Origin: Herbidospora mongoliensis
Lineage (GTDB): Bacteria; Actinomycetota; Actinomycetes; Streptosporangiales; Streptosporangiaceae
Length of the DNA stretch: 64,000 nucleotides
Direction of reading: 5' to 3'
Assembly (NCBI RefSeq): GCF_001570545.1
Contig: NZ_BBXD01000008.1
Span: forward strand, 703,610 to 767,609
Shown here: positions 6,880 through 15,501 of the stretch, piece by piece
How the letters are laid out: each line of letters opens with the position of its first letter
Position numbering within the stretch: the first letter of the stretch is position 1
Position numbers and translations under genes: made by a program
The notes under the pieces: generated by a model
Seen by the model: the letters and a program-made list of their open reading frames with translations, nothing else
What the model was told of the DNA's origin: nothing
Databases searched by the model: none

Positions 6880-7883
6880 GAGGCGGCCAGGGGCATCGTG
6901 GCGGCCAGCCGCCAGCCGGGGGGAGGATGCGGTCCGGCGGTCAGGCCGCCGCCGAGCGCCTCGACCCGTTCGGTCAGGCCGGCCAGGCCGAAACCGCCGT
7001 GGCGGGCACCGCCGGAGCCGGTTCGGGCGTCGTCCGTCACGGTGACCTCCAGGGCAGGGCCGGCGAGGGTGTGGACGAGCCGGACGGACACGTCCGCCCG
7101 GCTCGCCGTCGCGGCGTGGCGGCGGACGTTGGTCAGGGCCTCCACGACGATCCGGTACGCCGTGGCGGCCACTTCCCGGGGCACGACGTCCGGCAGGCCT
7201 GCCAGGTCCAGGTGGACGGCCACGGTGCCGGAGGCGGTGAACCGGTCGGCCAGCTCATGCAGCTCCGCCAGCGTCGGGAGCGGGGTGCGGCCGGTGGGGT
7301 CGTCGGCGTCGTGCAGCATCCGTACGGTCCGGTCCATCGAGGTCAGCGCCTGGAGCGCGGCCTGTTCGATGCGCTGGAAGGCGGCCGCGGCCTGACGCGG
7401 GTCCTGTTCGGCGAGGATCCGGCCGGCTTGGGCCTGGGCGAGCATCCCGCTGACGTCGTGGGCGACGAAGTCGTGCAGGTCGCGGGCGAGCTGGGTGCGC
7501 TGGGCCTGGCGGGCGGCGTGGACGGAGCGGGTGCGACGGTCGTCCAGAGACCGGAGATAGAGCCCGATCGTGGCCGCCAGAACCGCCGACAGGCCCCAGA
7601 CGGCGAGCCCGGCCAGTCCCTCGGCGCTCGGCTGGTCCAGCCCGTACCGCAGCAGTGAGATCGGTGTGGCCAGGCCCGCGAGACCCGCGGCGATCAGTGC
7701 GTCGCGGCCGGGTGCGGTGCGCACCACCACGACGATCAGGACGAGCAGGACGGCGGCCTCGCCGACGTCCCAGCCGGGCGCGGCGGGCTCCGCACCGACC
7801 AGCAGCAGGGCGGCGGTCGCCGCGATCGACACGAGGCCCGCGCCGCCGGTGACCACGGCGATCCCGCCGATTCGTGTGCGCAT
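6876..7883 (-). CDS. Sensor histidine kinase (HisKA_3 / NarX type)
   Basis: About 335 aa from ATG 7883; an upstream ATG at 7934 would add 17 residues without membrane character. Four to five transmembrane segments cover residues 8-110, with no large extracellular domain, so this is an intramembrane-sensing type. The HisKA_3 box is QLARDLHDFVAHDVSGML with phospho-acceptor His137. A HATPase_c domain at the C-terminus contains the N-box (EALTNVRRHA) and the G-box (GGFGLAGLTERVEALGG). The stop overlaps the response-regulator start (ATGA). Confidence 0.9.
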   Translation of the reverse strand: MRTRIGGIAVVTGGAGLVSIAATAALLLVGAEPAAPGWDVGEAAVLLVLIVVVVRTAPGRDALIAAGLAGLATPISLLRYGLDQPSAEGLAGLAVWGLSAVLAATIGLYLRSLDDRRTRSVHAARQAQRTQLARDLHDFVAHDVSGMLAQAQAGRILAEQDPRQAAAAFQRIEQAALQALTSMDRTVRMLHDADDPTGRTPLPTLAELHELADRFTASGTVAVHLDLAGLPDVVPREVAATAYRIVVEALTNVRRHAATASRADVSVRLVHTLAGPALEVTVTDDARTGSGGARHGGFGLAGLTERVEALGGGLTAGPHPPPGWRLAATMPLAAS

Positions 7884-8049
7884 ACCCCCGAGCCTAGGTA
7901 TCCGGTCGTTCCGGCGCCCCGTGCCGAACGGCACATTTCCTCCCCGCGATCACCGCTCCACCGGTCCTTTCCGCACCTGGGCCGGCGGTCCGGCCTCCTC
8001 GACGGTGGATCCAGGACACGGTTCCCGGATGTGAGGACGTGATGGGCGG

Positions 8050-9048
8050 ATGTCGCTCTGGTGGAGGTACCGGCCGGCCTGGTCGGGATACGCCGCGGCC
8101 GCGTGGTCGCTGTCGTACGGGGCGCTCGGGCTGTTCTGGGCGCTGGGCGGAGGCGGATTCCCGTTCGCGCCCGTGGCCGAGGACCGTGCGACGGGTTCGA
8201 TCCTGGAGGGGAGCCAGGCCGGGATCGTCGCGCCGGGCATGGCCGTCGTCGGGCTGGCCGGCGCGGTGGTGGCGCTGGCGATGGCGCGGGAGTGGGGGCG
8301 GGACGCCGCCCGCACGGCCCTGCTGGTCTTCGGGTGGGCCCTGGCCGGCACGCTCGCCCTGGTGATCCCCGACTACACCCTGCTCGCGCTGGTGGCCTTC
8401 GCCCCGCTGCTGTTGGTGTTCGCCTTCACGGGGGTGCCCGGACCGCAGGACGGCATCGGGGACATCCTGTACTGGCACCGGGTGAACCTGATCGTCATCT
8501 TCGCCGGCGGCCTGCTGTGGGCGCTGGCGACCCTCGCCTACCAGAGGCGGACCGGCCGGGCGCGTGCGCAGGTCCCGCCGGACACGCTGCGCCGATGGGG
8601 CCGGTGGGCCGTCTACGTGGCGTGTGCCGCGCCGATCCCGTACGAGATCACCAGGATCGCCTGGTATCTCGGGATCCCGCTCGGGATTCCTGAAGACTTC
8701 GCGCGGATGATGCAGCAGACGCCCGGCATGCTGGAGGTGGGCCTCGGCGGCGCCGTCGCGTCGATCTGCGGCGGCGTCCTGACCCACGGTCTGGTCAGCC
8801 GGTGGGGCGAGGTCTACCCGCGCTGGGTCTGGTTCCGGGCGGGCCGGCGAGTCCCGCCGGCACTGGTTGTCATTCCCGCGTCGCTCGTGGCGGTCGTCCT
8901 GATACCCGCCGGGCTGATGAACGTCCGGATGGGCGTCGATGCCGCCACGTGGGGCCTCAACGGGCCGGGCATGCTGTGGGTCGTGTGGGGCGTGGCCCTC
9001 GGGGTCGCCGCCTGGGCCTATGGGCTGCGCGCGTCACGTGTTCAGTAG
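8050..9048 (+). CDS. Polytopic membrane protein of unknown function
   Basis: A protein of 332 aa with eight or nine hydrophobic segments spread over its length (for example YAAAAWSLSYGALGLFW, GIVAPGMAVVGLAGAVVALAMA, LVIPDYTLLALVAFAPLLLVF, MLWVVWGVALGVAAWAYG). I recognise no transporter signature. It is divergent from the two-component operon (167 bases between starts) and may be its target. Codon bias is typical of the neighbourhood, which supports real coding. The next 121 bases up to the insertion sequence hold no recognisable gene. Confidence 0.75.
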   Translation: MSLWWRYRPAWSGYAAAAWSLSYGALGLFWALGGGGFPFAPVAEDRATGSILEGSQAGIVAPGMAVVGLAGAVVALAMAREWGRDAARTALLVFGWALAGTLALVIPDYTLLALVAFAPLLLVFAFTGVPGPQDGIGDILYWHRVNLIVIFAGGLLWALATLAYQRRTGRARAQVPPDTLRRWGRWAVYVACAAPIPYEITRIAWYLGIPLGIPEDFARMMQQTPGMLEVGLGGAVASICGGVLTHGLVSRWGEVYPRWVWFRAGRRVPPALVVIPASLVAVVLIPAGLMNVRMGVDAATWGLNGPGMLWVVWGVALGVAAWAYGLRASRVQ

Positions 9049-9165
9049 GTGCACTGCACCACGACGTCGTCGAGATCGATCTGCGCGACGTCCCACCGCT
9101 GGTTCCGCTAGACCACGGTCAACCCGGGCACTTCGTCTGGGATGAAACGCTCGTGTCCAGAACAG

Positions 9166-10147
9166 CTAGACGAGTAGTTCCGATGTGGCTCAGTGGTCGT
9201 AGGCGATCAATGACCTGGTGACGGGCGCTCCAATGGTGCGGTTGTGCCAGATCGCGCAGGTGAGCGCCAAGATGCGCTGAGCCACCCGGATGCCGACGCC
9301 TTCGATGGTCCGGCCGCCGTGCTGTTCAAGGCCGAGCTGGCCTTTGAGGGTGTCGTTGACGGACTCGATCAGCTGCCGGACCGTCTTGAGCAGCGACTCT
9401 CCCGGGCGGGGTGTGCCGCGGTTGCGGTAGGAGGGTCGCAGCAGGCTGACACCCCGGGCGGCCAGGAAACGATCCAACTCGGCGGCGATGTAGCCCTTGT
9501 CGGCCAGGATCAGCAGCCCGGGCCGGGCGGCGAGCAGGCCGGGTTCCAGGTCGCAGATCGCCATCAGCACCTGGCGTTCGTCGACCTTGGGGTCGGCCAG
9601 GGCCCAGGTGATGGGCAACCCGGCCGGTGTGCAGATCAGATGGAGCTTCAGTCCCCAGTAGAAACGCGAGTGGGAGTGGCAGTAGCCGTAGCTGGCCCAG
9701 CCGGCCAGGTTCGAGCGCAGGACGGCGGCCCGGGAGCGGACGCACTCCACCGGGGTGGAGTCCACGATCCAGCACTGGTCGGCCCACAGGTCGGTGTCGG
9801 CGGCCAAGGACCGGATCACCTGCTTGGCCAGGGGCAACGCCGCGCGCAGGCGCTTGTTGTAGCCGGGCCGCTGAGGCAGGTAGGGGAACATGCCGTGCAG
9901 GTGGGCGTGGGCGAAACGCCGCCAGCGGGCTTCGCCGTGGAACCCGAGGATGGCTTGGGCTACGGCCAGGGTGAGCAGTTCGGCGTCGGTGAGCCAGGGC
10001 GGACGTCCCCGTCGTCGCCGGGTCTTCAGCCGGTCATCGATGTGGACGTACAGTGCCGTTAAGAGGGTGTCTAATTCGGTCGTCACAACCCGATGTTGGA
10101 CACCCTCCCCACGTCGGAGAACCCTGAATTTGGAACTACTCGTCTAG
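9166..10147 (-). mobile_element. IS982-family insertion sequence with CTAG target duplication
   Basis: The element spans about 9170-10143 (974 bp). Its terminal inverted repeats are ACGAGTAGTTCC (9170-9181) and the exact complement GGAACTACTCGT (10132-10143). Both ends are flanked by CTAG (9166-9169 and 10144-10147). CTAG is itself a palindrome, so it could be read as a 4-bp target duplication or as an extension of the repeats to 16 bp. The single transposase gene fills it. The right-hand CTAG contains the stop codon of the adjacent methyltransferase gene. Intact ends and an intact transposase suggest a recent insertion. Confidence 0.85.
9190..10086 (-). CDS. IS982-family transposase
   Basis: A protein of 298 aa, full length for the family. 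The N-terminus (RGRPPWLTDAELLTLAVAQAILGFHGEARWRRFA) and the DDE catalytic core are intact: first Asp in WIVDSTPVE, second Asp in LILADKGYIA, Glu in LIESVNDTLKGQLGLEQHGGR. Between them lies the typical SHSRFYWGLKLHLICTPAGLPITWALADPKVDE block. Start and stop lie inside the terminal repeats. No frameshift is visible, so it is probably active. Confidence 0.93.
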   Translation of the reverse strand: MTTELDTLLTALYVHIDDRLKTRRRRGRPPWLTDAELLTLAVAQAILGFHGEARWRRFAHAHLHGMFPYLPQRPGYNKRLRAALPLAKQVIRSLAADTDLWADQCWIVDSTPVECVRSRAAVLRSNLAGWASYGYCHSHSRFYWGLKLHLICTPAGLPITWALADPKVDERQVLMAICDLEPGLLAARPGLLILADKGYIAAELDRFLAARGVSLLRPSYRNRGTPRPGESLLKTVRQLIESVNDTLKGQLGLEQHGGRTIEGVGIRVAQRILALTCAIWHNRTIGAPVTRSLIAYDH

Positions 10148-11334
10148 ATGTACTCGAGGGAGTCCTCGACCCGGACCTCAAGGAAATGCTCGTTCGGCGG
10201 CACCACCGATGTCCAGTTACTCAGACTCTGCAGCAATTCCTCGCCGGGAGGGTCCCACCCGAATGCGGCGCAAAGGATATGCATGGCCAGTCGAGGAGGG
10301 ACGGCATTTCCGATCTGCTGGCCCACGTCTTTCCCCGACCACGGATAGTCGACGGGGAAAGTCTGGAGACAGCCGGCTTCCGCGAGAGAGAAGCGATCCA
10401 GTTCGACGCCGTCCGGCGAGACCACGCGGTTGCGGGATATCTTCCCGGTCACTGTCGTGGAAGGGTTCGAGGAGGATCGACGGCCGCGGGCTTTGGGGTC
10501 GCCGCCGGTCCCGTAATTCGAGATCACGAGGAACGGTGACTGTCGGTCGAGCACGTCAGCCATGCTTCGCCATGGCAGAAGGGATTGGTTTCCGGCTTCT
10601 CGCGGTATTCCCTTCCGGTAGGACCGGTGCGTGGGGCGCGGCAGAGCCACTGGCTCGTCACCTTTCCCCGCGATCAACACAGCCCTTCTTCGGGTCTGCG
10701 GGACGCCGTACTCCTCGGTGCACAGGATGCCGCAGTCCACGGAATAACCTTCGTCCTCCAGTGCTCTGGCATACGCTTCCCACACCGGAAGGACTGCTGG
10801 AACCTGTTCGAGCACGATCGCGCGGTACGCGGTGTTCCTGTCGTCGTCGATGGCCTCCAGTGCCCAGCGAAGAGGCTCCAGGACGAGACCGGTTCGTTCG
10901 TCCTCCAGTTTGCCGAGATCCCGATCGATCCCTTCTCGATCTTCCCTTGCGACCATTCGTTTCACGAAGCCGAGGACATCGTCGAGCGCTCTGCGCCCCG
11001 CTCCTGTGCCGGCAACGGTGAAAGTCTGGCAAGGTGGTCCACCTGCCAGGACATCCGCTTCTGGAAAGTCGGAAGGACCACGGCGTCGTACGTCGTCCTC
11101 CACCGTGGCCAGGCCCGCGGCCCGACGTGTCTCGCACGCCGAGGCATCCCATTCGACGCCCACCGTGGAAATGCCGAGCTTCTCCGCCGCCACGTCGAGC
11201 CCACCTGGACCGGCGAACAGATCGACGATTTTGACAGGGTGCACTTGATCTCCAGGGGTGTTTCGTTCGGGACGATGTTGCCACGGCTTCGCTGGGTTTG
11301 CGCCGAAGACGTCAAGCGGGGCCGATGTCGACAC
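10144..11334 (-). CDS. dcm: DNA (cytosine-5-)-methyltransferase
   Basis: A protein of 396 aa. The C5-methyltransferase motifs run in order: I (VDLFAGPGGLDVAAEKLG, 37-54), IV with catalytic Cys102 (GGPPCQTF), VI (LEQV, 175-178, EQV in place of the usual ENV), VIII (QTRRRA, 213-218), and IX/X at the C-terminus (LSLAEAGCLQTFPVDYPW, GQQIGNAVPPRLA). It methylates cytosine in a fixed duplex sequence; the target cannot be read from the protein. It is divergent from vsr, the usual companion of such enzymes, and lies next to the Z1/MORC operon. The stop codon lies in the CTAG abutting the insertion sequence, so the gene is intact. Its G+C is lower than in flanking genes (35 of 60 in 10741-10800). Confidence 0.92.
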   Translation of the reverse strand: MSTSAPLDVFGANPAKPWQHRPERNTPGDQVHPVKIVDLFAGPGGLDVAAEKLGISTVGVEWDASACETRRAAGLATVEDDVRRRGPSDFPEADVLAGGPPCQTFTVAGTGAGRRALDDVLGFVKRMVAREDREGIDRDLGKLEDERTGLVLEPLRWALEAIDDDRNTAYRAIVLEQVPAVLPVWEAYARALEDEGYSVDCGILCTEEYGVPQTRRRAVLIAGKGDEPVALPRPTHRSYRKGIPREAGNQSLLPWRSMADVLDRQSPFLVISNYGTGGDPKARGRRSSSNPSTTVTGKISRNRVVSPDGVELDRFSLAEAGCLQTFPVDYPWSGKDVGQQIGNAVPPRLAMHILCAAFGWDPPGEELLQSLSNWTSVVPPNEHFLEVRVEDSLEYI

Positions 11335-11493
11335 AGAGTACTGATGACATCCGACAGTATTGGCGTCGCTACTTTTCGTAGTCGGTTGCTCGACGCACCG
11401 GTCGACGTGATTCCGCCCGGATCACGATCTCGTTGGCGCGGCTGATCATTTCATTCCCGACAGGAGATCAGAGCCGGGCGGTACGGTTGTCAT

Positions 11494-11967
11494 GTGGTAT
11501 CCATGCCTTCTCCCAGTTCGATCGGTGTGTCGGCTCGAATGAGCAAGCAGCGTCGCAGGGACACCGCTCCGGAGATCTCTGTGCGAAAACTTCTGCACGC
11601 CCAGGGGCTGCGGTATCGGGTGGCATGGCCGATTCCCGGGATGAAGCGCAGGTCGGTCGATGTGGCCTTCACGCGGGCGAAGGTCGCGGTCTTCATCGAT
11701 GGTTGTTTCTGGCACTCCTGTCCTGAGCACGCCACGCGCCCTGCTGCGAATGACACGTGGTGGTCGGAGAAGCTGGCGAAGAACACCGCCCGCGATGTGG
11801 CCACGAACGAGCACCTGCTGCAGGCGGGGTGGCGGGTGGTCCGGGTCTGGGAGCACGAGGATCCCGTGGAGGCGGTGACTCGCATCATCGAAGAAGTGAT
11901 GCGGTCACTGACCGACAGGACGTCTCCGGGCACAGGTTCCCTGTTGCAGGTGCCGGCCCGAGAGTGA
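11494..11967 (+). CDS. vsr: Very short patch repair (Vsr) endonuclease
   Basis: About 157 aa from GTG 11494; ATG 11503 and ATG 11539 are alternatives. The Vsr signatures are present: RRDTAPEISVRKLLHAQGLRYR, catalytic Asp56 in RSVDVAFTRAKVAVFIDGCFWHSCPEH, then WWSEKLAKNTARD and LLQAGWRVVRVWEHE. Vsr nicks next to the T of T-G mismatches produced by deamination of 5-methylcytosine, which fits its place beside the C5-methyltransferase. It is divergent from dcm (159 bases between starts) and convergent with the five-gene Z1 operon (15 bases between stops). Confidence 0.93.
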   Translation: MVSMPSPSSIGVSARMSKQRRRDTAPEISVRKLLHAQGLRYRVAWPIPGMKRRSVDVAFTRAKVAVFIDGCFWHSCPEHATRPAANDTWWSEKLAKNTARDVATNEHLLQAGWRVVRVWEHEDPVEAVTRIIEEVMRSLTDRTSPGTGSLLQVPARE

Positions 11968-11982
11968 TGGGGCGGTCCGTGC

Positions 11983-12735
11983 TCAGTCAGATGCCACATT
12001 TTTCTGGAGACCCGCGCCGTCACCCTGCAGACGTGTGACTGTCTCACCTGTAAGCGCGAGGCACAGGTCCTTGACCTGCTGATCAGAAAGGGCGCGTACG
12101 TCGAGGAAGGCCAGGTATCGGCGCAGCCGGGCCGTGACGTCGCGGATCACGGCTCTACGAGGAGCCTCGGCACCGAGTTCGATGACCGCTCGAGCCAACT
12201 CCCTCGTCAGCCGGGGATCGCCACCGATGCTGCGACGTTCCAAGAGCTGATTGAGATCGCTCTCGTTCAGCGCGGCCAGGACATGTTCGTGCCCGGCGAA
12301 CACCACTGCCTGCCACCAGAGACGGGCCCAGGTGTGTCTAGTGAGGTCGGTGGCGATCCATCGTTCCTTGTTGTCGGGCCCGAAACGCCACATGGTCACG
12401 TGAGGAAGAGCCACCAGAGAGAGGAAGGACCACAGATCCCGATTGCCTGCTTCCGCCCATGACAGATCCAAATGACCGCGGATCACTTTGGCCGCGTGCC
12501 GGTCGAAGGAGATCCGGGCGTCGATCCCCGCTGTTTCCGGGAACCCGTTCTCCCTGGCCAAGGTCGTCACGGCGTCGATCAGCCCTCGTACGCGCCTCGT
12601 CGACACCCGGCCTCCGACCGGTGCCCACATCTGGTCAGGATGGCTTTCCTTGTACGCGGGTGGTCGCCCTGCGACGACTTCGTCGTACACGGCGGCTCCG
12701 ACGACCGCGGGGAGATGCGGCCAAAGTTCGCTCAT
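11983..12735 (-). CDS. Uncharacterised protein of the Z1/MORC operon (DUF6339-like)
   Basis: A protein of 250 aa from ATG 12735, which overlaps the previous stop by 4 bases (ATGA); an in-frame ATG at 12888 would overlap the upstream gene by 157 bases and is rejected. Features are DLWSFLSLVALPHVTMWRF and RHTWARLWWQAVVF in the middle (about 118-160) and a helical C-terminus. The Trp-rich core resembles proteins called DUF6339 that accompany Z1-domain genes; I hold this tentatively. It is the last gene of the operon. No nuclease or ATPase motif is visible, so it may be an adaptor or specificity subunit. Confidence 0.75.
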   Translation of the reverse strand: MSELWPHLPAVVGAAVYDEVVAGRPPAYKESHPDQMWAPVGGRVSTRRVRGLIDAVTTLARENGFPETAGIDARISFDRHAAKVIRGHLDLSWAEAGNRDLWSFLSLVALPHVTMWRFGPDNKERWIATDLTRHTWARLWWQAVVFAGHEHVLAALNESDLNQLLERRSIGGDPRLTRELARAVIELGAEAPRRAVIRDVTARLRRYLAFLDVRALSDQQVKDLCLALTGETVTRLQGDGAGLQKNVASD

Positions 12736-13619
12736 TGAAAGATCCGTCCCCTGCCCAGGTTTCTCGTCGCACCGGCGATCTGGGTTCTGAACTCCGCGAG
12801 GTCCCCTGCTGACGGCGGCGCGACGGAGTGCGACGGTGACGCGGCGAGTGTTCTCGCCAGGATGTCCCCCACGCTGTCCGGCGGCCATTCGTCACGTTCC
12901 ACGAGTTCGGCGCGCAGGTGCAGGGCCAGTTCCAGGAGCAGCATGGCGACCCCCGCCTGGAGCTCGTCGAGCAGGGCCTGTTGTCTCCTGTCCTTGGTGC
13001 CACGAGTCACCGCTGCGCGCAACTCGCGGTCGCGTTTGTTGACAAGGACACGGAACGATCCGTAGAACGGCGCCGAGAGGTCTGTGCTGGTCTCGAGGTG
13101 CCAACTGGCCGTGGGGGACAGCCGCGTGTGAGAGAAGTCGATCTCGTGCACCGGGAACATCGAGGACATGCTCTCGAGTACCACTCGTTGAACATCGTCG
13201 GCGAGCACCGAGCCGGGGACGGTGGCCACACCGGCTGCCCGATCGAAGGAGGGGCGGACGAGACTGATGGTGCTCCGCAAGGACAGTGTCCCGGACAGGC
13301 GCTCGCCCTTGAGAGTAGTGTCCACGACAGCCGCACCGTTCATGTCGAAGTACGCCGGGGGTGCCGCTTCCGTCATGTCGGTGGTCGAGCTCGTCCAGGA
13401 GAGGGTCACTGCGACATCGGCGAGGTCAAGACCTGTCTCTTCGACGAAACGCCCGACGTCGACCCGCACCCGGCGAGCTGCTCGCAGATCAGTTCCTGGG
13501 TCCCAACCATCGATCGTGCTCGGCAAGGACTTCCATTCCTGCGCGTCCAGCAGGAACCACGGCTCCCAGACGACGGTCCCTGGATTCGGTACCAGATATG
13601 GTCGGACGTCAGCCGGCAT
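12732..13619 (-). CDS. Uncharacterised protein of the Z1/MORC operon
   Basis: A protein of 295 aa. ATG 13619 overlaps the stop of the GHKL ATPase gene by 11 bases, and its own stop overlaps the next start by 4 bases. The N-terminal two thirds are rich in beta-strand patterns (VRVDVGRFVEETGLDLADVAVTLSWTSS, GERLSGTLSLRSTISLVRP); the C-terminal third is helical (QQALLDELQAGVAMLLLELALHLRAELVE). I recognise no domain. Its fixed position between the ATPase and the DUF6339-like gene suggests it is a structural subunit of the same complex. Confidence 0.75.
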   Translation of the reverse strand: MPADVRPYLVPNPGTVVWEPWFLLDAQEWKSLPSTIDGWDPGTDLRAARRVRVDVGRFVEETGLDLADVAVTLSWTSSTTDMTEAAPPAYFDMNGAAVVDTTLKGERLSGTLSLRSTISLVRPSFDRAAGVATVPGSVLADDVQRVVLESMSSMFPVHEIDFSHTRLSPTASWHLETSTDLSAPFYGSFRVLVNKRDRELRAAVTRGTKDRRQQALLDELQAGVAMLLLELALHLRAELVERDEWPPDSVGDILARTLAASPSHSVAPPSAGDLAEFRTQIAGATRNLGRGRIFQ

Positions 13620-15501
13620 CGGACCCGACCTGACTCACTCGGAAACGCACGACAGCGTCAGGTACGTGTGTGCCGTACACATACCAGTTCGATTCCGGCC
13701 CTGCCGGTATCCGGACGATCCTTCCTGGCTCCAGGACACCACTGGCCGACTGCCACTGCAAGATCTGTGGCACAGCGGCACCGAGCGGGGGTTCGCTCTC
13801 GCGGCCGCCACCTTCCACCACGACCTCGACATCCGCAGCCACGAATCGCTCGATCTCCGCCGCAGGAACTTTGACGGTCGCGACCAGATACGGTCGTCCC
13901 TGATGCACCCGCAGGACTGGGCTTCCCTGCAAGCGCGGCTTGCCGCCTCGTCGCGGTGCGGTCCCACCGGATCCGTTGCCACCGCCCAGGCCGCCGGTCG
14001 GGCGTGACCTGCCGGTGGCTCCGCTGCCGCTGTCTCGGACAGTGCTGTCGTCGCCCGGCTCCTCCGGACGCTCGCTCGACCGCGCGGGGACGATACCGGC
14101 GAGCATCGCGGAGAGTTGCCCCAGTCCGTGGCCACCTGACCCGCCTGTCTGGGGTCCGAGACCGAGTCGTTCGTCCAATTGCCTCTGCACGAAGGTGCGT
14201 GCTCCCTGCACCACCCCCCGCGCTGTCCCGGTCAGGCCTTTGGAGATCCAGTCGTCGTGGGTAGGCGGCTCGGCCGACGCGAACAGCGTGTCCGCATCCT
14301 CCGACGCCTTGAACACGGCGCCGTACGCGAGACGGGCGTCAGGGTGGGGTGGACCGGCGAGGTAGTCGACCACGAGTTCGGCGACACGCATGCGGGCGAC
14401 GTGATGCGAAGGTCCTTCGAACGGTTGCGCCGCTTTGATCAGGAGACGAGTGCTGGTGCTGTCGGCTGCCCCCAAGGCCATGGCGAAGGTACCGCCTTGC
14501 CTCGGCGGGACGGTGCGTGAGAAGTCGGCCCCGACACCTGCCCTGATCTCGAGCAGGGCTTCGACGAACGGGGCCAACTCGTCGAAGGTGTGCGGTTCGG
14601 GAACGGGTATGTCCGAACCGTTGACGCTCACGACGAATCGCATGCGGCGCCCTTGTTCGTCCGGGACCATCTTCGGCCAGAGGTTCCACAGGATGGACGA
14701 GGCGATGAAGTTGACCGCCTCAGCAGGAGTACGTTCGCGCGCCTCCGAGGCCGATCCGACGGCACCCAGATCCGCGGCCAGGACGACGATGTCCGTGCCG
14801 GTTCCTTGGTTGTCGAAGCCCGGCAGGCCCAAGGCCCTGGAGACGGTGTCGGCCTCCGCGGAGAGGATGGGGTCCGGTACGTCGTCGTCCGCCACGACCC
14901 CCCACCAGTGCCGCCCGGTGAACCGGCGCTCGCCGAGGTACCAACTGTGCCCGAGCGCGGCACCCATCAGCCGACGGGCTTGAGGCCCGCCGGTGGCGAA
15001 GGAGTGGGTGTCGACGAGGATCGCGCCGGCTCGACTCAGTCGGTAGAAGATGCCCTTGCCGAATCCGTATGTGCCCCCGCCGAAACGGTGGTCACTGGGC
15101 TCCCCGACGTTCCGAAGGAACTGCACGAAGTCCGGGGTGTCGCTCTCCCGAGCCCGCTCCCCGGCACGGAGAGGACCACCGAGGCCTCTGGTGTTGCGGT
15201 CGGACACCACGAGCACGACGGTCTCCGGCAGGAGTAAGGGCCCAAGGTCCACTTTCGACTCGCCCGACGGCCCGGGCAGCAGGAGTTCACGCCAGGTACT
15301 CGCATCGTCGCCGAGCACCCGGACATCGATGCGGAAGTGCACCTCGCCTTCGGGGAGGCGAGCATCCCAACTGTTCTGCGCCGCCTCCCTCACCAGGACC
15401 GTCAACGGATCGAGCGCGGGCCGCCCCAGCTGCTTGATGATGCCCTCGGCAGCGGCGGAGCCTTCCGGCGCGAACGGTTGTGACCACCATCGAGCGTTCA
15501 C
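13609..15501 (-). CDS. GHKL-type (MutL/MORC-like) ATPase of a defence operon
   Basis: A protein of 630 aa. The GHKL ATP-binding motifs are clear: N-box Glu39-Asn43-Asp46 (LVREAAQNSWDAR), the DxGxG-like loop DRNTRGLGG (101-109) and the lid GTYGFGKG (143-150). A transducer-like region follows to about 400. A Gly/Ser-rich linker (about 470-545) leads to a C-terminal beta-rich domain (YLVATVKVPAAEIERFVAADVEVVVEGG). In MORC/MutL-type restriction operons this ATPase is thought to clamp DNA and couple to the neighbouring nuclease. Overlaps: 4 bases with the upstream PD-(D/E)XK gene and 11 bases with the downstream gene. Confidence 0.85.
   Translation of the reverse strand: MNARWWSQPFAPEGSAAAEGIIKQLGRPALDPLTVLVREAAQNSWDARLPEGEVHFRIDVRVLGDDASTWRELLLPGPSGESKVDLGPLLLPETVVLVVSDRNTRGLGGPLRAGERARESDTPDFVQFLRNVGEPSDHRFGGGTYGFGKGIFYRLSRAGAILVDTHSFATGGPQARRLMGAALGHSWYLGERRFTGRHWWGVVADDDVPDPILSAEADTVSRALGLPGFDNQGTGTDIVVLAADLGAVGSASEARERTPAEAVNFIASSILWNLWPKMVPDEQGRRMRFVVSVNGSDIPVPEPHTFDELAPFVEALLEIRAGVGADFSRTVPPRQGGTFAMALGAADSTSTRLLIKAAQPFEGPSHHVARMRVAELVVDYLAGPPHPDARLAYGAVFKASEDADTLFASAEPPTHDDWISKGLTGTARGVVQGARTFVQRQLDERLGLGPQTGGSGGHGLGQLSAMLAGIVPARSSERPEEPGDDSTVRDSGSGATGRSRPTGGLGGGNGSGGTAPRRGGKPRLQGSPVLRVHQGRPYLVATVKVPAAEIERFVAADVEVVVEGGGRESEPPLGAAVPQILQWQSASGVLEPGRIVRIPAGPESNWYVYGTHVPDAVVRFRVSQVGSDAG

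Noticed and set aside
9049-9165. Possible tRNA or gene remnant left of the IS982 element
   Set aside because: No cloverleaf and no conserved coding frame could be made out in 117 bases.
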